Assembly: GCA_036245525.1 (NCBI GenBank)
Contig: BTPG01000003.1
Span: forward strand, 191,686,164-191,750,163
Length of the DNA stretch: 64,000 nt
DNA from: Semisulcospira habei
Taxonomy: Eukaryota; Mollusca; Gastropoda; Semisulcospiridae
Direction: 5' to 3'
Made by a program: the position numbers and the translations under genes. Within the stretch, counting starts at the first letter, position 1. Each line of letters starts with the position of its first letter. Shown here piece after piece: positions 52,016 to 63,870 of this stretch. The notes beneath the pieces were generated by a model. That model was given only the letters and a program-made list of their open reading frames with translations, did no database searches and had not been told where the DNA came from.

Positions 52016-53701
52016 CCAAACCACCACGAACTGCACCAACCAACTGCCCCGCCCCCCTCCCCCCCCCCCTCCCCCCCCGGCCCCCCCCCCCCCACCCCCA
52101 CCCCCAAAGCACTGAGGGCTCATGATCCATGATCGTGGCGTAAAGTTCGGGGGATAGCTCTCGTCGTCGTCCGAACACCCCCCGGGCCTGAAGTGCTCAA
52201 ACATAGATAGGCTCCCGGCTGGGCACAACGGGGGTAAGAATGGACAGGAAGAGAAGAACGAATGAGGGCATGAAAGGAATTAAAGAAGGGAGACTGAAGG
52301 TTGAAAGAGAAGAGAGATAGAAGAGGTTCCCCACCACCAACCACCCCCCACCATCGATCATGGCCAGAAACCCGCCCTTCCCCCCCCCCCCCACCCAACC
52401 ACCTTGGCAATAATGTGCGTCCACCCCCCCCCCTCCCCCCCCCCCCCCCCCCATCACGCTCATCCTCCCAACTCCCATCACAACCACCCTGCCCGGGCAG
52501 CCCAGCCGGAGCGCTCAAAATGTACGCCTCAGATAGTGGGAAGCCCCCCCCCCCCCCCCCCCCAAGTCAGGTCTCCCAGAACTGCCCGGTGCCTGCTCTC
52601 ACGACCCCATCCCCATAGCCTCTTGTACACTATCCACTCCGGGAACACCCGCCCCGCCCCGCCGTCCCCCCACAAAGGCCGGGGGGGGGGGGGGCGGCGG
52701 GTAAGGGGAGAGGGAGAACCCATCATCGCCTACCCCCAAGCACACGCCCCCCGCCCCCCCCCCCCCCCCCCGCCCGGATAATAAAGAGACATATCCGCAT
52801 CACGCCCCCCCCCCCCCCCCCTACACCCTCGCTTTCCCCCTGTTTTTTGTTTTTGTTTTTATTTTAGGAATCCCCGGCCAGGGGGGGGGGGGGGGCTCCG
52901 GCGACTCCCCCCCCCCCCCCAGGCCTAGAGTTGCGAGGGGTCCCCAAGGGCCGGGGAGATACAACCCCCTAAACTCCCAAACCCTACCCGGAGGGGGCGG
53001 GGACCCGTTGAGCTCCGCGGTGGCCGAGCCGAGGCCAGCAACACGGCAGGCCAGGTTGTGAAACGGCCGCGCGCCCCAAAGATTCCCGACCCCCCCCCCC
53101 CCGGGGGCTAACCTGGGACAGGCCCGGGAAGGAACACAGGGGGGAGAAAATAGAGAGCAGACAAAACCGGGCGGCTGGAGCCGAGCCGAGCCTAAGCAGA
53201 GGGGGCCAACCACTTAAATAAAATAGGCCCTAACAAAGGAAATTTAGCATCCATCGTCCATGCACTCATTATAAACATAGATAATGGGTGGTGTCCTACG
53301 CGCAGGATAACACCCTCCTAGTCATGCGGTGGCGGACCCCGCCCCCCACCGGCCCCTCCCCACTTATTCTCGAACTATCCACTCGCAAAGTGTTGCCGTA
53401 GGCCCAACAGGGCTTAAACAGCGACACAGGTCATCCTCATCGCCACTTCACCTCATGGACCCACACCCGCCCCCCCCCCCCCCTCCCCAGGGTAATAAAG
53501 GAAAGTGCAAGTGCAATTTTGACAGGGACTAGGGCTTCCAGCTATCGCTGATTTCGCCCGAGGGGGGTGGGCCAGGGGAGGGGGGGGGGGAGGTCGTCTC
53601 TCTGTCTGTCTGTCGCTCCGTCGCTCAGCGGCTGATGTTATTGCCGGGGCCGGGTGGTTGGTGGTGGAGGAGGCGGGTGGTGTGGCCGGGGGACCGTTGC
53701 T
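52016..53701. other. GC-rich, homopolymer-rich tract after the RNase H LINE
   Basis: It contains at least ten C or G runs of ten or longer (for example 52042-52110, 52380-52452, 52544-52563, 52803-52820, 53090-53102). The element TTTAGCATCC then TCGTCCATGCACTC at 53246-53272 recurs at 55749-55775. GGTAATAAAGGAAAGTGC at 53490 could be a retroelement 3' end. Long frames here are low-complexity. Confidence 0.6.
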
Positions 53702-55242
53702 TCAGTGCCAGGCTGGGGGGTGTTGGTACGCCATCCACTCTAGTAGTTGTTGAATGAGTGGTGGCGGGGGTGGTGGTGGCCGGCGAAATCGTGGCTGGTA
53801 GTGGAAGGGTCTAGGGAGATGTGTTGGCGGTGGCGGTGGCCAGTGGAGCCTGGGTCTGGGTGTCGGGCGTTGGGTGAAGCGAGGTGGGTGGCGGTGTTGC
53901 GGTGGCAGTCGGAGGTGCGGTGGCGGCGTGGCGAGTAGTGGTGGGCGCTGGTGTCGGAAGCGCTTGGGTGGTCTGTTGCGTTTGCGTTGCCGTGGGCCGG
54001 TAGTTAGTCCGTCGCCTGGCTGTGGAGGTGGCTGTTGGGGGGCCGGGTTCTCGGTGGTCTTGTCGGTCGGGGCTGGTGGATCTTCCGTTCCGGTGCCTGT
54101 CTCTTGGGTTGTGGGCGGGGTGGTCCCGCACCCTATGTGTTTGGTGGCGGGGGGCGTGCTGCCGGTCCTCTTGTTGTCTGTCGTTGGTGCGGCGGTCGTC
54201 GCTTGGCACTCCCTGTGGGTCTGTTGGGCTGTGGCCTGGCTGGCCGTGCTTTCCGTCTTGGGGGTCTGGAGGTCTTGGATGGCGCCCGAGTGCACCAGCC
54301 ACCGGGTGGTGACCAGTGCCCGATGGTACACGTCGCCTTCGGTTGCTAGAAGTGCCGGGATGGCGTCTTGAATCAAGAGTACCAGGTCTTCAAAACCCAT
54401 CGCTCGGAGCCGAGTCCCCTCCTCCTCAATTGATGCCGGCCGCTCCCGAGTTAGTGATTCGGGAATGTCGACCGGCCGTAGGGGGGAGGGGGGGGGGGCG
54501 GGAAATCTGGCTCCGACGATGGCTCCGCCGAGTCCTGGGTCTCCTCTTCTGGTTGTATTGGTGACGACATGGTGGTAGTTTCATCGTCGATTGTGTCGCT
54601 GCCGTCGAGCATCTCACCGTTCTCTGCACAGAACTGTCTAAGTTCTGGCGATGGGGTGAACCTTTGCAGTATTAACTCCATGCTGGATAGTCGGCGGACC
54701 TGCTGCGGAGAGTGAACCAACCGTGGGGGCGAGGGCACCCTCATCAGCTGTTCTCTCCGCTGCAGTGGAGGAGACAGAGGGGGCCGGTGGCTCCTTGTCT
54801 CTCTCCTGACCACCGGCTGTGTTTGTGGCGCTTGGGGGAGGGTGGAGGAGTATTCCTCCACCTGTTGCCTGTTTGTCTTCCGTCGGTTTTTTTTCTCCCT
54901 CTCTCCATCTTGCTTGTGCGTGGCCGCTTGCGACTTTGCTACGCCGTGTAGGCTGGCTGACTGGCTGGCTTGCTTGCTTGAGGCTGGCTTGCTCCTTGCT
55001 TGTTGTGTTTGGAGAGAGCGGTGGGCCGTCCTCTCTCCTTCGCTGCTGAGCTCCCAATAAGCCACCATCATCCTCACCATCACCAACCACACGGTTCCCG
55101 GTCGCCCTCTCTCCCCCTCCCCCCGCCACGGACGGGCCCGGCTCCCGGTCCGGCCGGGAGGCCACCGCCGGGCTCGGGGGGTGGGGTGGGGGGGGGGTTC
55201 GCTCGGGCGTGGGTGGGAATGGGGGGGGGGCCCGAGAACCAC
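53702..55242 (-). pseudogene. Candidate ORF1-like protein, proline-rich, broken at a C run
   Basis: Two minus-strand frames (55242-54451 and 54400-53702) connect if a one-base slip is allowed in the G/C run at 54480-54500. The first frame is Gln/Ser/Arg-rich, then has SSMELILQRFTPSPELRQFC and an acidic stretch. The second starts with a compact MGFEDLVLLIQDAIPALLAT segment and continues as Thr/Pro/Arg-rich low complexity. Next to an I-group LINE an ORF1 (gag-like) role is plausible, but I see no zinc knuckle, RRM or coiled coil, and the strand is opposite to the neighbouring LINE. Confidence 0.35.
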
Positions 55243-56200
55243 ACATCAAATCACCCTGATTTTTTTTTTTTTTTTTTTTTTTTGGGGGGGGGGGGTGGGT
55301 GGGTGGGTGGGGGGTGGTCGTTTTTTGTCTTTACACGTTACTTTCCTTTGTTTTTCCGCCCCCGGTACGCTGATAGCCCCCGCAGGAGTTCGAGGGAAAG
55401 CCGCGGCCTGCTCAATGGTGTCGTACCGGGAGGCTTTTTGACCCCTCCTAGCGGACGGAGGCCCGGGGACCGGCGGCGGGCGCCCTGAGGCCCCCCCCCC
55501 CCCACACACACACACACACACATAGATCCTCAGTGGGGCGCGCCCGGGAGCAGGCGGCCGGTCCCGGGGTCCGTCCGCCCGTATTGGGCCGTAGAGGGGG
55601 ACACTCCTGGAAGGTCCACTCTGCGGGATAGGGGGGATAAGACATCACAGGGGAGCGAGGTACCCTAGTTGGCACTCCGATACTGCATGACTCCCCGCTC
55701 GCCTGCGTACGGTCACCGCCCATCAAAATAAATAGGGACCCCAGGGAAGTTTAGCATCCTTCGTCCATGCACTCCCTGGGCAACGGAGGGTACAACACCC
55801 CCCTCCAGAGAAATACAGAAACACTTACCATAGGGGTGTTAGTAAAAATCAACCCCCCTCAAACAGCAAGGCCGGGAAGTAGGGTGCGGGCCAGAAAAAG
55901 CCGGGCCTTGGACTGTGACACAAAAGGAGGAAAAAGGAGCCAGAACACCACCGACGAACAAAAGACGGGAACACAAGCTCTCTCTCTCCCCCCGCCCCCC
56001 CCCCCCCCCCCCCCCCCCCCCGCCCCCAACGACCCAGCCGCCCCCCAGGGTGCAGGCAGCCATGATGAAGGGTTGAGTACAAAGCGATGCGCGGGCATCA
56101 GCGACGACCAATCAGTACATAACTCCCGCCCCCCTCCCCCACCCCCTGGCCCGCCACCCCCCATGGACGAAATCAGCGAGAGCTGGAAGTCCATGTCCAT
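55243..56200. other. GC-rich tract with possible retroelement leader
   Basis: A T23/G13 run is at 55260-55296, a (CA)n at 55503-55521 and a C-dominated block at 55989-56025. GACGAAATCAGCGAGAGCTG at 56164 recurs inverted at 53540-53562, so the 53.5-56.2 kb block is bounded by inverted copies of the same short sequence. Confidence 0.5.
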
Positions 56201-56406
56201 TAAAAATAGCATTGCACTAAACCCTTCTTTCACAATCCATGTCAGTGAGTACGTGGCACACCGCGTATCAGTCACTGCTGAGAGGTTAAGTTTCCACAAA
56301 CGTCAGGTATCAGAGGTTTTCGGCCATCAGTTGTTGTTTCAGTGCGGCTGTAACGCCGATGTCGTCACGCGTACAAACTGAAAGATAAGAACTAGTTGAT
56401 CTACTT

Positions 56407-56640
56407 GAGCGGTTGGTTGGTTAGTTCGGGGTTTAACGTCCACGGCACCGAAATGATAATCGGGACAGCCCTGACGGGCGGGTTTATGGGGGATAGGGAA
56501 ATCTATATTTCATATCCTATGGAGTACGACCTGAACACTGATCAATTCAGGCGCACTGCAACTGTGGCACTTTGATTTACCAGGATCTTTCAACGGACAT
56601 GGCAGCCTATGGAACAAGCCCGTCCTTTTTCCCTGGATTT
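56407..56640 (-). mobile_element. SINE copy without its tRNA head
   Basis: The reverse complement of the body of the SINE at 38190, from the CAAGCCCGTC region to the AACTAACCAACC end. It lacks box A and box B. Confidence 0.83.
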
Positions 56641-57326
56641 AACTTGAGCGGCAGAAAAGTCAGTATTTTATACTCGTACGACATTCAGACTTCGTAATTT
56701 AAGTCAGTAAGCCCTTCTGTCTAGCGGCGTTATTCGGTACTCACTTAAAAACTGGCATCAGTAGAAAGTAAAGGCGGCGCCTAGTTAAAAGCTGACAACT
56801 GACTAACGGCCCTTCACTTCCGGCCACGGAACACAGTGCCGGCCGTTTCCGTACTGTCCAGTGTCCCAGGCATCCCTTAATATTTCAATCCCCTAAAAAA
56901 ACACTAGCGCCCACCAGCTGCACATTTGTCATGCACAAAATAACAACAACAACAACAACAACAACAGCACATTGACAGTCTCATTTCAACTTGGCGGCTG
57001 ATGAACCTGATTCAGTCCTTACCAACCCCACACCCAAGCACAGCTGAAATCAGCGTGCCCCTCAAATCACTACGTCAACGGCAACTCAACATAGGCCCAC
57101 AATTGTCCACCGTAATATCAGGATAGTATGAATCAAAGCACCAAAGATGTCTCCTCTCAGCTAACCAGAAATTTCCAGCAAATTCCAACATTCAGCCCTA
57201 CTACAAATTTTCAAACAAGGCAAAAATTCATTTGAAAAAACACCGGTCCTTGACTGCCCAATTTAAATATAATCCCCGTAGTAACGGAGTGACCTTCCTG
57301 GACTGGTCACTTTACTGATCAGGCTC
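56641..57326. other. Unassigned DNA
   Basis: An (AAC)n run is at 56941-56968. No gene or clear element recognised. Confidence 0.5.
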
Positions 57327-57422
57327 GGCGCCTTTGCGTGTCTGTAGCGGCTTTTGTCGCGATGTAAGATCTGTGCCGGGAATCATCGCAACAAAAACCG
57401 CTAACGACACGCAAAGGGTTAA
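57327..57422. mobile_element. Family E TTAA palindrome, copy E6
   Basis: CCTTTGCGTGTCTGTAGCGG at the left and ACACGCAAAGGGTTAA at the right. GTGTCTGT replaces GCTGTCGG in the left arm, and ACGACAC in the right arm is the matching change. Confidence 0.83.
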
Positions 57423-58320
57423 CTTTATGAACACTCTGGCGCACACCGGCTCCGCAGCTGCCGGCGATGCCACCGTGACAATTTCTTCAAAGTAGGCCGC
57501 GGCTGAAACTGAACTGACTGATCCCGGCGGTCTCTCCCTTTATGCGCAAAAACATGGCCAACGGCCGGCCGGCGCCGCACAGCCGTCCGCGGGCCAATGG
57601 CGGCCGACGTCGGCCCGATGGCCTTTTGCGCAATAGGGTCATGACCTGGCACAGCAATCCTGCTAATGCAGCCTAAATCACTGATTGACTGACACGCGTT
57701 CAGGTCATGAGTGTTTTCAGGCGGTGTGCTGACTCCAGTCTTTGGCGGAACGGAGTTCGCATAACCTATAGGCCAAGCGACTACGTACACAGACCATAGA
57801 GTGTCAGTATGGTTACTGACATGTATACGCTCTGACACAGCCCGGACACACGAATGGGCAGGTGCTGCTCGACTCAGTGTGAACTGGCGTGCACGGTATT
57901 CTGCAGTCGGTGCGGTTCCAACACATGTGGTCGGCCCGCGCGAGAACGGCACGCGCAACGGTAAAGAACATAATCAGCCCGTTTATATTAATCCATCAAT
58001 TCCATTACTCTTCTGTAAATAGCCTCTCAGCCACAAAAGTAAGCTGTTATATCTTTTCTCGGCGTAGTGGCTTTTACAGTGGGAGTGGTTGGATTATAAG
58101 CTTCGCATTCTTGTCTCAGTGCCCCACACAAGAATGATTGGAATGTACCGCGTATCCACGTCTTCCAAAGACCACAAAAGTAGATAATCAGGGAAATATG
58201 ATCAGCCTGACTTTACTTCTGCCTTTCCCATTGATATGTTTGTCTTCAAACGCATTAAGACACGATAAAAACAGCTAAAATATGGGTATATGCGCGACCC
58301 CCGCTTCCTCCTTACTGCAC
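57423..58320. other. Unassigned DNA with a family O half palindrome
   Basis: GGGCCAATGGCGGCCGACGT at about 57592 is the family O arm. The rest shows no trusted coding signal. Confidence 0.5.
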
Positions 58321-58324
58321 AACA

Positions 58325-58348
58325 CGCATGCGCAAGAAACCGGAAGTG
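58325..58348 (+). promoter_or_regulatory. Candidate promoter: NRF1-like and ETS-like sites
   Basis: CGCATGCGCA (58325-58334) matches the core of an NRF1 site and CCGGAAGTG (58340-58348) matches the ETS/GABP consensus. Adjacent NRF1 and ETS sites are typical of TATA-less housekeeping promoters. A short ATG-bearing exon with a donor follows within 160 bp. Confidence 0.5.
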
Positions 58349-58465
58349 TCGGGGGAAAGTCTCCGTGGTCGAAACCAACAAAAGCACTTCTGTTGACAAG
58401 AATCTCAACTTCAGTCGCTAATTTTATGAGATTATCCTTCATTTATGATGATGATACTTTATGGA

Positions 58466-58502
58466 ATGGACTCAGCTGCCACCACACTCTCAGGATCGGA
58501 AG
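58466..58502 (+). CDS. Gene 4, candidate first coding exon
   Basis: ATG at 58466 is in a good context (G at -3, G at +4) and encodes MDSAATTLSGSE plus one base, followed by a donor GTAAAC. An in-frame ATG run at 58445 is an alternative start. The exon lies about 115 bp after the NRF1/ETS-like pair. If real, 58503 to the window end is its first intron, which fits the change to lower GC and fewer TTAA elements there. Too short to identify. Confidence 0.4.
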
Positions 58503-59696
58503 GTAAACAAGCGGTTCTTTCGAATGGTTTTGGGGTTTGTCGCTTTGTGTTTTGTCTGAGTCAGTTCTCTAGGGAGTGGACTGCTCCCTCGTCTCCAAAT
58601 ATCACACCCGACTCAGGAATTAGCGGGCATTATTCAGTCTTTTGAGTCATTGTCTGCAATCATTGAAATGACTTTTAGTTCGAGCCACAAAATACAGTAT
58701 TTTATATTAGGTTCACAGACACACGCGCATATAATGTCTTTTGGTCAGTAGAACTTAGCCTAGGCATACTCATAAATTTACTTGGGATGTTTGTGTGTGT
58801 GTGGGTTGTTGTTTTTTTCTAATCACTAACCGTACATCGTCAGAATGCCAAGACAGTGTAAATTGTGGAACGGCTGGTGTTTTTCTTCATGCAAACACTT
58901 GTTATCTATGGGTTTTTGTTCGTTAGTGAAATTACTGAAATGGTATCCATCGCCCAAGGGCAGAAGGGAAGTAATCACTATACAGATAGGAAGAATGTCT
59001 TAAAATTAATAAGGTGGAATTTAAGTTATCAGCTGTCGGTGTTTTAGAGTAACTGAAAATTGAGCACGAACATTAGAGCTTGAAATGATCTAAATATATT
59101 TAGCGGTGCAAACGCTCTTTGCCTTTGGTTTGGGCAAGCTGTGTGGGTATGGGGATCCCAGGATGCTTGCCTCTTTTTTTCAAACAGAATGTCAGTGTCA
59201 TAACAGAACTTTTGATAATTGTTTAATTTAATATAGGTTTACTGTAAATTCCAGAAAGCATTCTGTGAATTTGCTGTAGGAGACAGCCATTAACTTGCCA
59301 TGATTTGTCTTCCACTGTGTGATCTAAATTACAAGGTTTGGTGTTTTTTTTTGTTTGTTTGTTTTTGGTGTTTTTTTTTAAGCCAAGCTAGACCCATGTG
59401 AGCATTGCTATATTATGGGGATTTACAGAAATAGCTTTCTTACTTTACTTTTCACCCCACCCTTTTTTCACTTAGACTTAGAGTACCATCCAATTAGTGC
59501 CCTAATGAACACAGTCATTGTCTGTGTGATGTGGAAAACATTGCTATGTGGGTTTTGAGGTTTACTCCCCTTTTACATACACATGTAGTTGAAGCTGGGG
59601 TCCATTTCAAGCTTGCACATTTGCATGTATACAGTATTACAAGCATCATTGTTGTAAACTGGTTCTAATCTAATTTAGTAGCTCGCTTGAGCTTGC
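58503..59696. other. Presumed intron 1 of gene 4
   Basis: AT-richer DNA with a T-rich stretch at 59343-59380 and no repeat family recognised. The SINE-related sequence GTAGCTCGCTTGAGCTTGC ends it at 59696. Confidence 0.45.
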
Positions 59697-59765
59697 ATGT
59701 ACTGTGTACAATGTTTCTGCCTTCATATGTGTGTACGCGATATTTTGGGGCGCGCGCTCACGTAT

Positions 59766-59811
<46 letters not shown>

Positions 59812-59825
59812 GTGTGCGTGCATGC

Positions 59826-59869
<44 letters not shown>

Positions 59870-60395
59870 CACCTATATATATTTGCCTTTGCTGTATGAA
59901 TTCTAATGTACTTAAGGATTTTCTGTGTAATGCATTACTTTGCATTTTTACTCATTTTTCTATTTTTTGGCGTACGCGTTATACGCGTATGTATGTCTGG
60001 AGTGCGTGTCCGAGAGCGTGTGTGTGTATGTGTGTGTCTAAGTGCGTGCGTGTGTAAGTTTGTGATTGTGTGTGTGTCAGTGTGCCTGCGTGCGTGCATG
60101 CGTAATTGCCGTGTGCATGTTTGTATGTGTGTGTGTGTGTGTGCGTGCGTGCGTGCATGCATGAGGTATGGTGTGCATGCGTGCATACCGGAGTGCGTGT
60201 GTGTGTGTGTGAGCGTGCGTGTGCGTGCGTGCATGCGTGAGCGAGTGCATGCATACGTCAGCGTGTGGTATGTGTATGTTTACATGTCTATGTCATTTAT
60301 GTAGTAGATGTAGCAACGGCAAGTTTGAAAACTGGTCCTGTTACCAATAACTTCTACCGTTGGAAAATAAAGGTTCATTGTTCATTGTTCATTGT
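59697..60395 (+). mobile_element. L2-like LINE 3' end inserted in a SINE-related repeat
   Basis: It ends AGCAACGGCAAGTTTG, CTACCGTTGGAAAATAAAGG and (TTCATTG)n, like 49480-49560. The left flank GCTCGCTTGAGCTTGC and right flank CCTTAGCACCACGTG are contiguous at 34122 (reverse), so the site there is an empty site. (TG)n (59771-59818), (GA)n (59843-59868) and long GT-rich stretches are internal. No flanking duplication longer than one base is visible. Confidence 0.8.
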
Positions 60396-60500
60396 CCTTA
60401 GCACCACGTGAATGTTCTGTGTTTATGTACAGTGTGTGAGTAAATGCGCGTGATTCACATGAGCATGCTTGTTGGGTTCAGTTTGCGGCAGTGCTTTCAA
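60396..60500 (+). repeat. SINE-related repeat, right part
   Basis: CCTTAGCACCACGTGAATG to GTTGGGTTCAGTTTGCGG matches the reverse of 34025-34122. Confidence 0.75.
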
Positions 60501-60619
60501 TTGGGATAAAGCGCCTATTTAATGTGCTAATCTAAACACTAAAACACTTGGCACATTTGGTGCAATGTTTGAAATTCCTAAATTTGGAATTGTTCTTCGA
60601 AGACCACAGACCACTTCAG

Positions 60620-60759
60620 TAGACAGAATCACAGATGAACCATGATACATTGATAAATTGATAGTTCAAGGTTGGCACCAGGATTGCTTCAAGTCTAACA
60701 GTACCAAGCTATCCTGGCACCACCCTTGAATTATTGGGACTCGGGGCTAAATGGGTTAA
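60620..60759. mobile_element. Family B/C TTAA element, degraded copy
   Basis: TTGATAGTTCAAGGTTGGCA and TCCTGGCACCACCCTTGAAT arms; the right end is GGGGCTAAATGGGTTAA at 60759. The left end is lost. Confidence 0.75.
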
Positions 60760-60873
60760 GACTGGTTCTGCTTGCTATGTTACAGGCGGAGTTGAGACAA
60801 AATGATGGACACACCCAGGTGGACATCTTTAGTGAAAGAATGAAGGTGATTAATGTGGACTGGAATTTGTTTT

Positions 60874-61085
60874 TTAATTCCTTTACTGCCCAGAATAATT
60901 GAATACCACCCAGCAATAGGTATAGATCCTCATGAACTCCTGCACTTATGGGGGCTCATGAGGACCTATGCCTCTTGCCACACCCATTTTATTTCCATCC
61001 TCCTGTGAAGTCTGGGAATCTTTTACATTGAATTTACACTGATTTTGAAAACACATTCTGTGCTCACTGGCAGTGAAGGGGTTAA
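60874..61085. mobile_element. Family A TTAA element, copy A13
   Basis: TTAATTCCTTTACTGCCCAG and CACTGGCAGTGAAGGGGTTAA are the ends. The hairpin core at 60915-60977 is diverged. Length 212 bp. Confidence 0.87.
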
Positions 61086-61740
61086 TAGTACTGACACACC
61101 TACAGGAAATGTGAAACCATAGAAGGAAATGTTGATAGGATGGGGCACAACTGCTCACTACCACACTTCATGCTGCCATCAGCACTGTCAACAGAACAGG
61201 GAGAGATATAATATATGGCATGCTCAAAATCAGTCATAAATCATTTTTTCATTGACACAATGACAGAGTGTGTGACATACATACACATGCAGGGTATGAG
61301 TAATTGTCATAGAGGAGTAGGACAGATGATTTATCCAAACACAACCCAAAAACCCCTTGGTGAGAACATGATCCAGATCAGTCATTACTGGTACTGGTAT
61401 AGCACAATGCAACAAAACTTATACTATAGTTACTAGGGTTATAGTATGCATTCATGAAAAAAATATTTAAAATTTAATTTTTGACATGTAATGATGCTGT
61501 GAGTAGTATTGCCTATTGTAAATTGTTTTGTTGTCATCTTCATGTTACATTTATTATTGCATTACAATTAGTGACATAACTTTTTGCTGCTGTGGTAAGA
61601 ACCCAAACAGTAAAAGAAATCAAGTTAAATGTCAAACATTTGTGGGCTGTTCCCTCATTCCTCCCATACAGTTTTATTTTTCACATGGAAGTTTTACACA
61701 TTGCATCAGTTGTGCAGACTGCCTTCCCAGTGTATTCTAA
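61086..61740. other. Intron-like DNA
   Basis: No exon, element or coding signal recognised. Confidence 0.45.
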
Positions 61741-61744
61741 AGAT

Positions 61745-61805
61745 CTGCAAGAGTTACAGATTCTCAAGAGCCGGTGCTGTAGCAGGGGCTCATGAGAATC
61801 AGTGT
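61745..61805. mobile_element. Family A hairpin core, copy A14 (decayed)
   Basis: GCAAGAGTTACAGATTCTCA and CATGAGAATCAGTGTCT form the arms with several mismatches. Confidence 0.65.
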
Positions 61806-62822
61806 CTGTGATAAAAGTCTATTTCATTCACACTGAAGGACTTACCCTGTTGTCTAACATGACTTCTAACATAACTTCTTTGCCACGCCTCAGCTGCTAT
61901 TTAGTTAGAAAACGCCCCTGGCGTTTCTTCCTTATTCCAATTCCATCCATGTCAGTTGGTGTCTGCCCTGCATACTCCATCATTAAATGTTGTGCTGCAT
62001 TTCTTCTGCCACCGCTTGACAGGCTGACTTGATCCTTTTGTGTGCCGAACACTTAAGTCTGGTCACATTACCCTGGCCAGAGAAAGTTATTTATAACACA
62101 AGTGTAACTTTTTGAGAGCCAGAGAAAAAGTGGAGTGTGAATTATTATTTAGGCATCAGGACCATGTGCCTCCTTCACTTCTGCTGTCATCAGATGCAGG
62201 CAGATAAGCAAAGCTAGTTCATGTGTAGTGAATGATCTGCTTTGCATCAAGGAGGTATTAAGCTGATCAGTAGTTGCCAAACAAGGCTCCCATGAGTAGT
62301 GCCAGACGTGATGATTATGTTGCCAGATAGTTTTCGAAGTGTGTGCTGTTGTGTGATCGCCGAGATTTTGGCTTTAGGCAGTTAGGTACAAATCATATCA
62401 TTATCATCAGCATGCAAATCAAGCATTTGGCTCCATTAGTGAAGGAGACATAAATGTCATGTAACTGTGATGTAAGACTCACACATGAAGTTCTTTAACA
62501 GACTGCATGTGAGACAGCTACAGTGCATACTTACAGCTGAGTTTATGTTCATCATTTCTTCTGGATACATGCCATGAAATAGTCTTCCTTGCTTGCACCG
62601 TGTTAAACCCATAATCAGATTATCTTGATTGCTTCTGCAATCACGCTGGAGCACAGTTTGATAGCTGGAGTTGCTGCGATGCTGCCATCTTGGTGGCAGA
62701 TCATATGATAACGTTTATGGAGTTGTGTAGTTAGAGGGAAATGATTGGTCCCTTTCAAGTGGTCCGCCCTGCGTTTGGACCGGGAAGGATGTAATACAGC
62801 TGCTCATTCAGCTCCTTCTGTC
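61806..62822. other. Intron-like DNA
   Basis: No exon recognised. GCCATCTTGG at 62683 matches a YY1 core by itself, which is weak evidence of anything. Confidence 0.45.
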
Positions 62823-62890
62823 TGCAAGAGGTATAGATTCCCATGAGCCCTTGCAAGTTGCAGGGGCTCATGAGATACAAGCCTCGTGCT
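62823..62890. mobile_element. Family A hairpin core, copy A15
   Basis: GCAAGAGGTATAGATTCCCA and GGGGCTCATGAGATACAAGC with a TTGCAAGTTGCAG centre. Confidence 0.68.
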
Positions 62891-63564
62891 GGCATAGATA
62901 AGCACCATTTACAACCTCAGATTTAGGATGATGCATTGAATTGCTTCCTCAACCAAGTAATATGACACATCATAGTAACCTTAAGGTTGAAGTTTGAACA
63001 TTGCAGCATTGTCTGTTAATTTTGAAGGAAGCAGTAGGCTGCTAGGCTTGTTTTGTTATTGTCAGTTGGTAATGACATTCAGTGCCTTCCCATTAGTCCT
63101 TTTGGGGTGAAGGTGTGGTTAGCTGCTAAATCACCCACACCTGTAGGAGTAGATTTTTTTTTGTTTGTTTGTTGTTGTGATGAATGCTAAGTAAACTTAT
63201 GGTTAGGGTAGGTTCAGGGATAGTAGCATCTTGTAGAGCTCTACTATTAGTTTTAGTTTGGTAGTATGGGTCCGTGTACCTTGGAACAGAATTATGTACA
63301 GCCAGGTAGCCCTTACTCCGTCACCAATATCAGTTTGATGCTAGAAGTGATTCAGAGTGAGGCTTAGGGTGCATCCTTGTGTAGGTCATTTTTCTCTACA
63401 CTACATCAAACTTGAATTGCATATATAATAGACGTCAAGCGGAAAATGAAGAAGTAGAATCACTTCAAGTCAGGATTGATGAGTATTCAGATTGCATAGA
63501 CATGTTTGTAAATGCCAGTTGTGAATAGAAGTAAGAACATTTTATTTATTTAATTATGAAATGT
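62891..63564. other. Intron-like DNA
   Basis: AT-rich, with short T/G runs. No gene seen. Confidence 0.45.
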
Positions 63565-63870
63565 GGTCTGATCTGTGATTTTGGACCTTACAACGAGAGC
63601 CAGACCAAAGAGGTGACAGTCAAGGGGCTAAAATGCAGAGAAGAACCCAATGAAGAAAGAAACATGCTTAGAAAAAAACCCGTTACGACACAATTTATTA
63701 GCTCTTAAATTCCCAGAACTAAATGACTTCCATTCTGTAGAATGGAAGTCATTTAGTCCTTGGAGTTTAAGAGTTAATTGTTGTTACATTCTTTTTTAAG
63801 GTTTCTTTCTTTGTTAGGTTCTGACTGAAGGCCGTAGCACCAAAATCACACATCGGCATTCAAATTGTGG
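63565..63870. repeat. Family I element carrying a TTAA palindrome (family J)
   Basis: The outer ends CTGTGATTTTGGACCTTAC and AGGCCGTAGCACCAAAATCA are family I arms. Inside, 63698-63777 is an 80-bp element TTAGCTCTTAAATTCC ... GGAGTTTAAGAGTTAA with the hairpin AACTAAATGACTTCCATTCT around its centre. Confidence 0.7.

Noticed and set aside
52301..53213. Proline/glycine-rich frames on both strands
   Set aside because: They result from C and G homopolymers, and frames on both strands look alike in composition.
55767..56381. A 204-codon plus-strand frame
   Set aside because: It spans a C-dominated block that encodes poly-proline in any C-rich frame; no recognisable domain or start context.
57425..57958. 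A 177-codon minus-strand frame
   Set aside because: It overlaps the end of element E6 and a family O arm, and shows no domain pattern.
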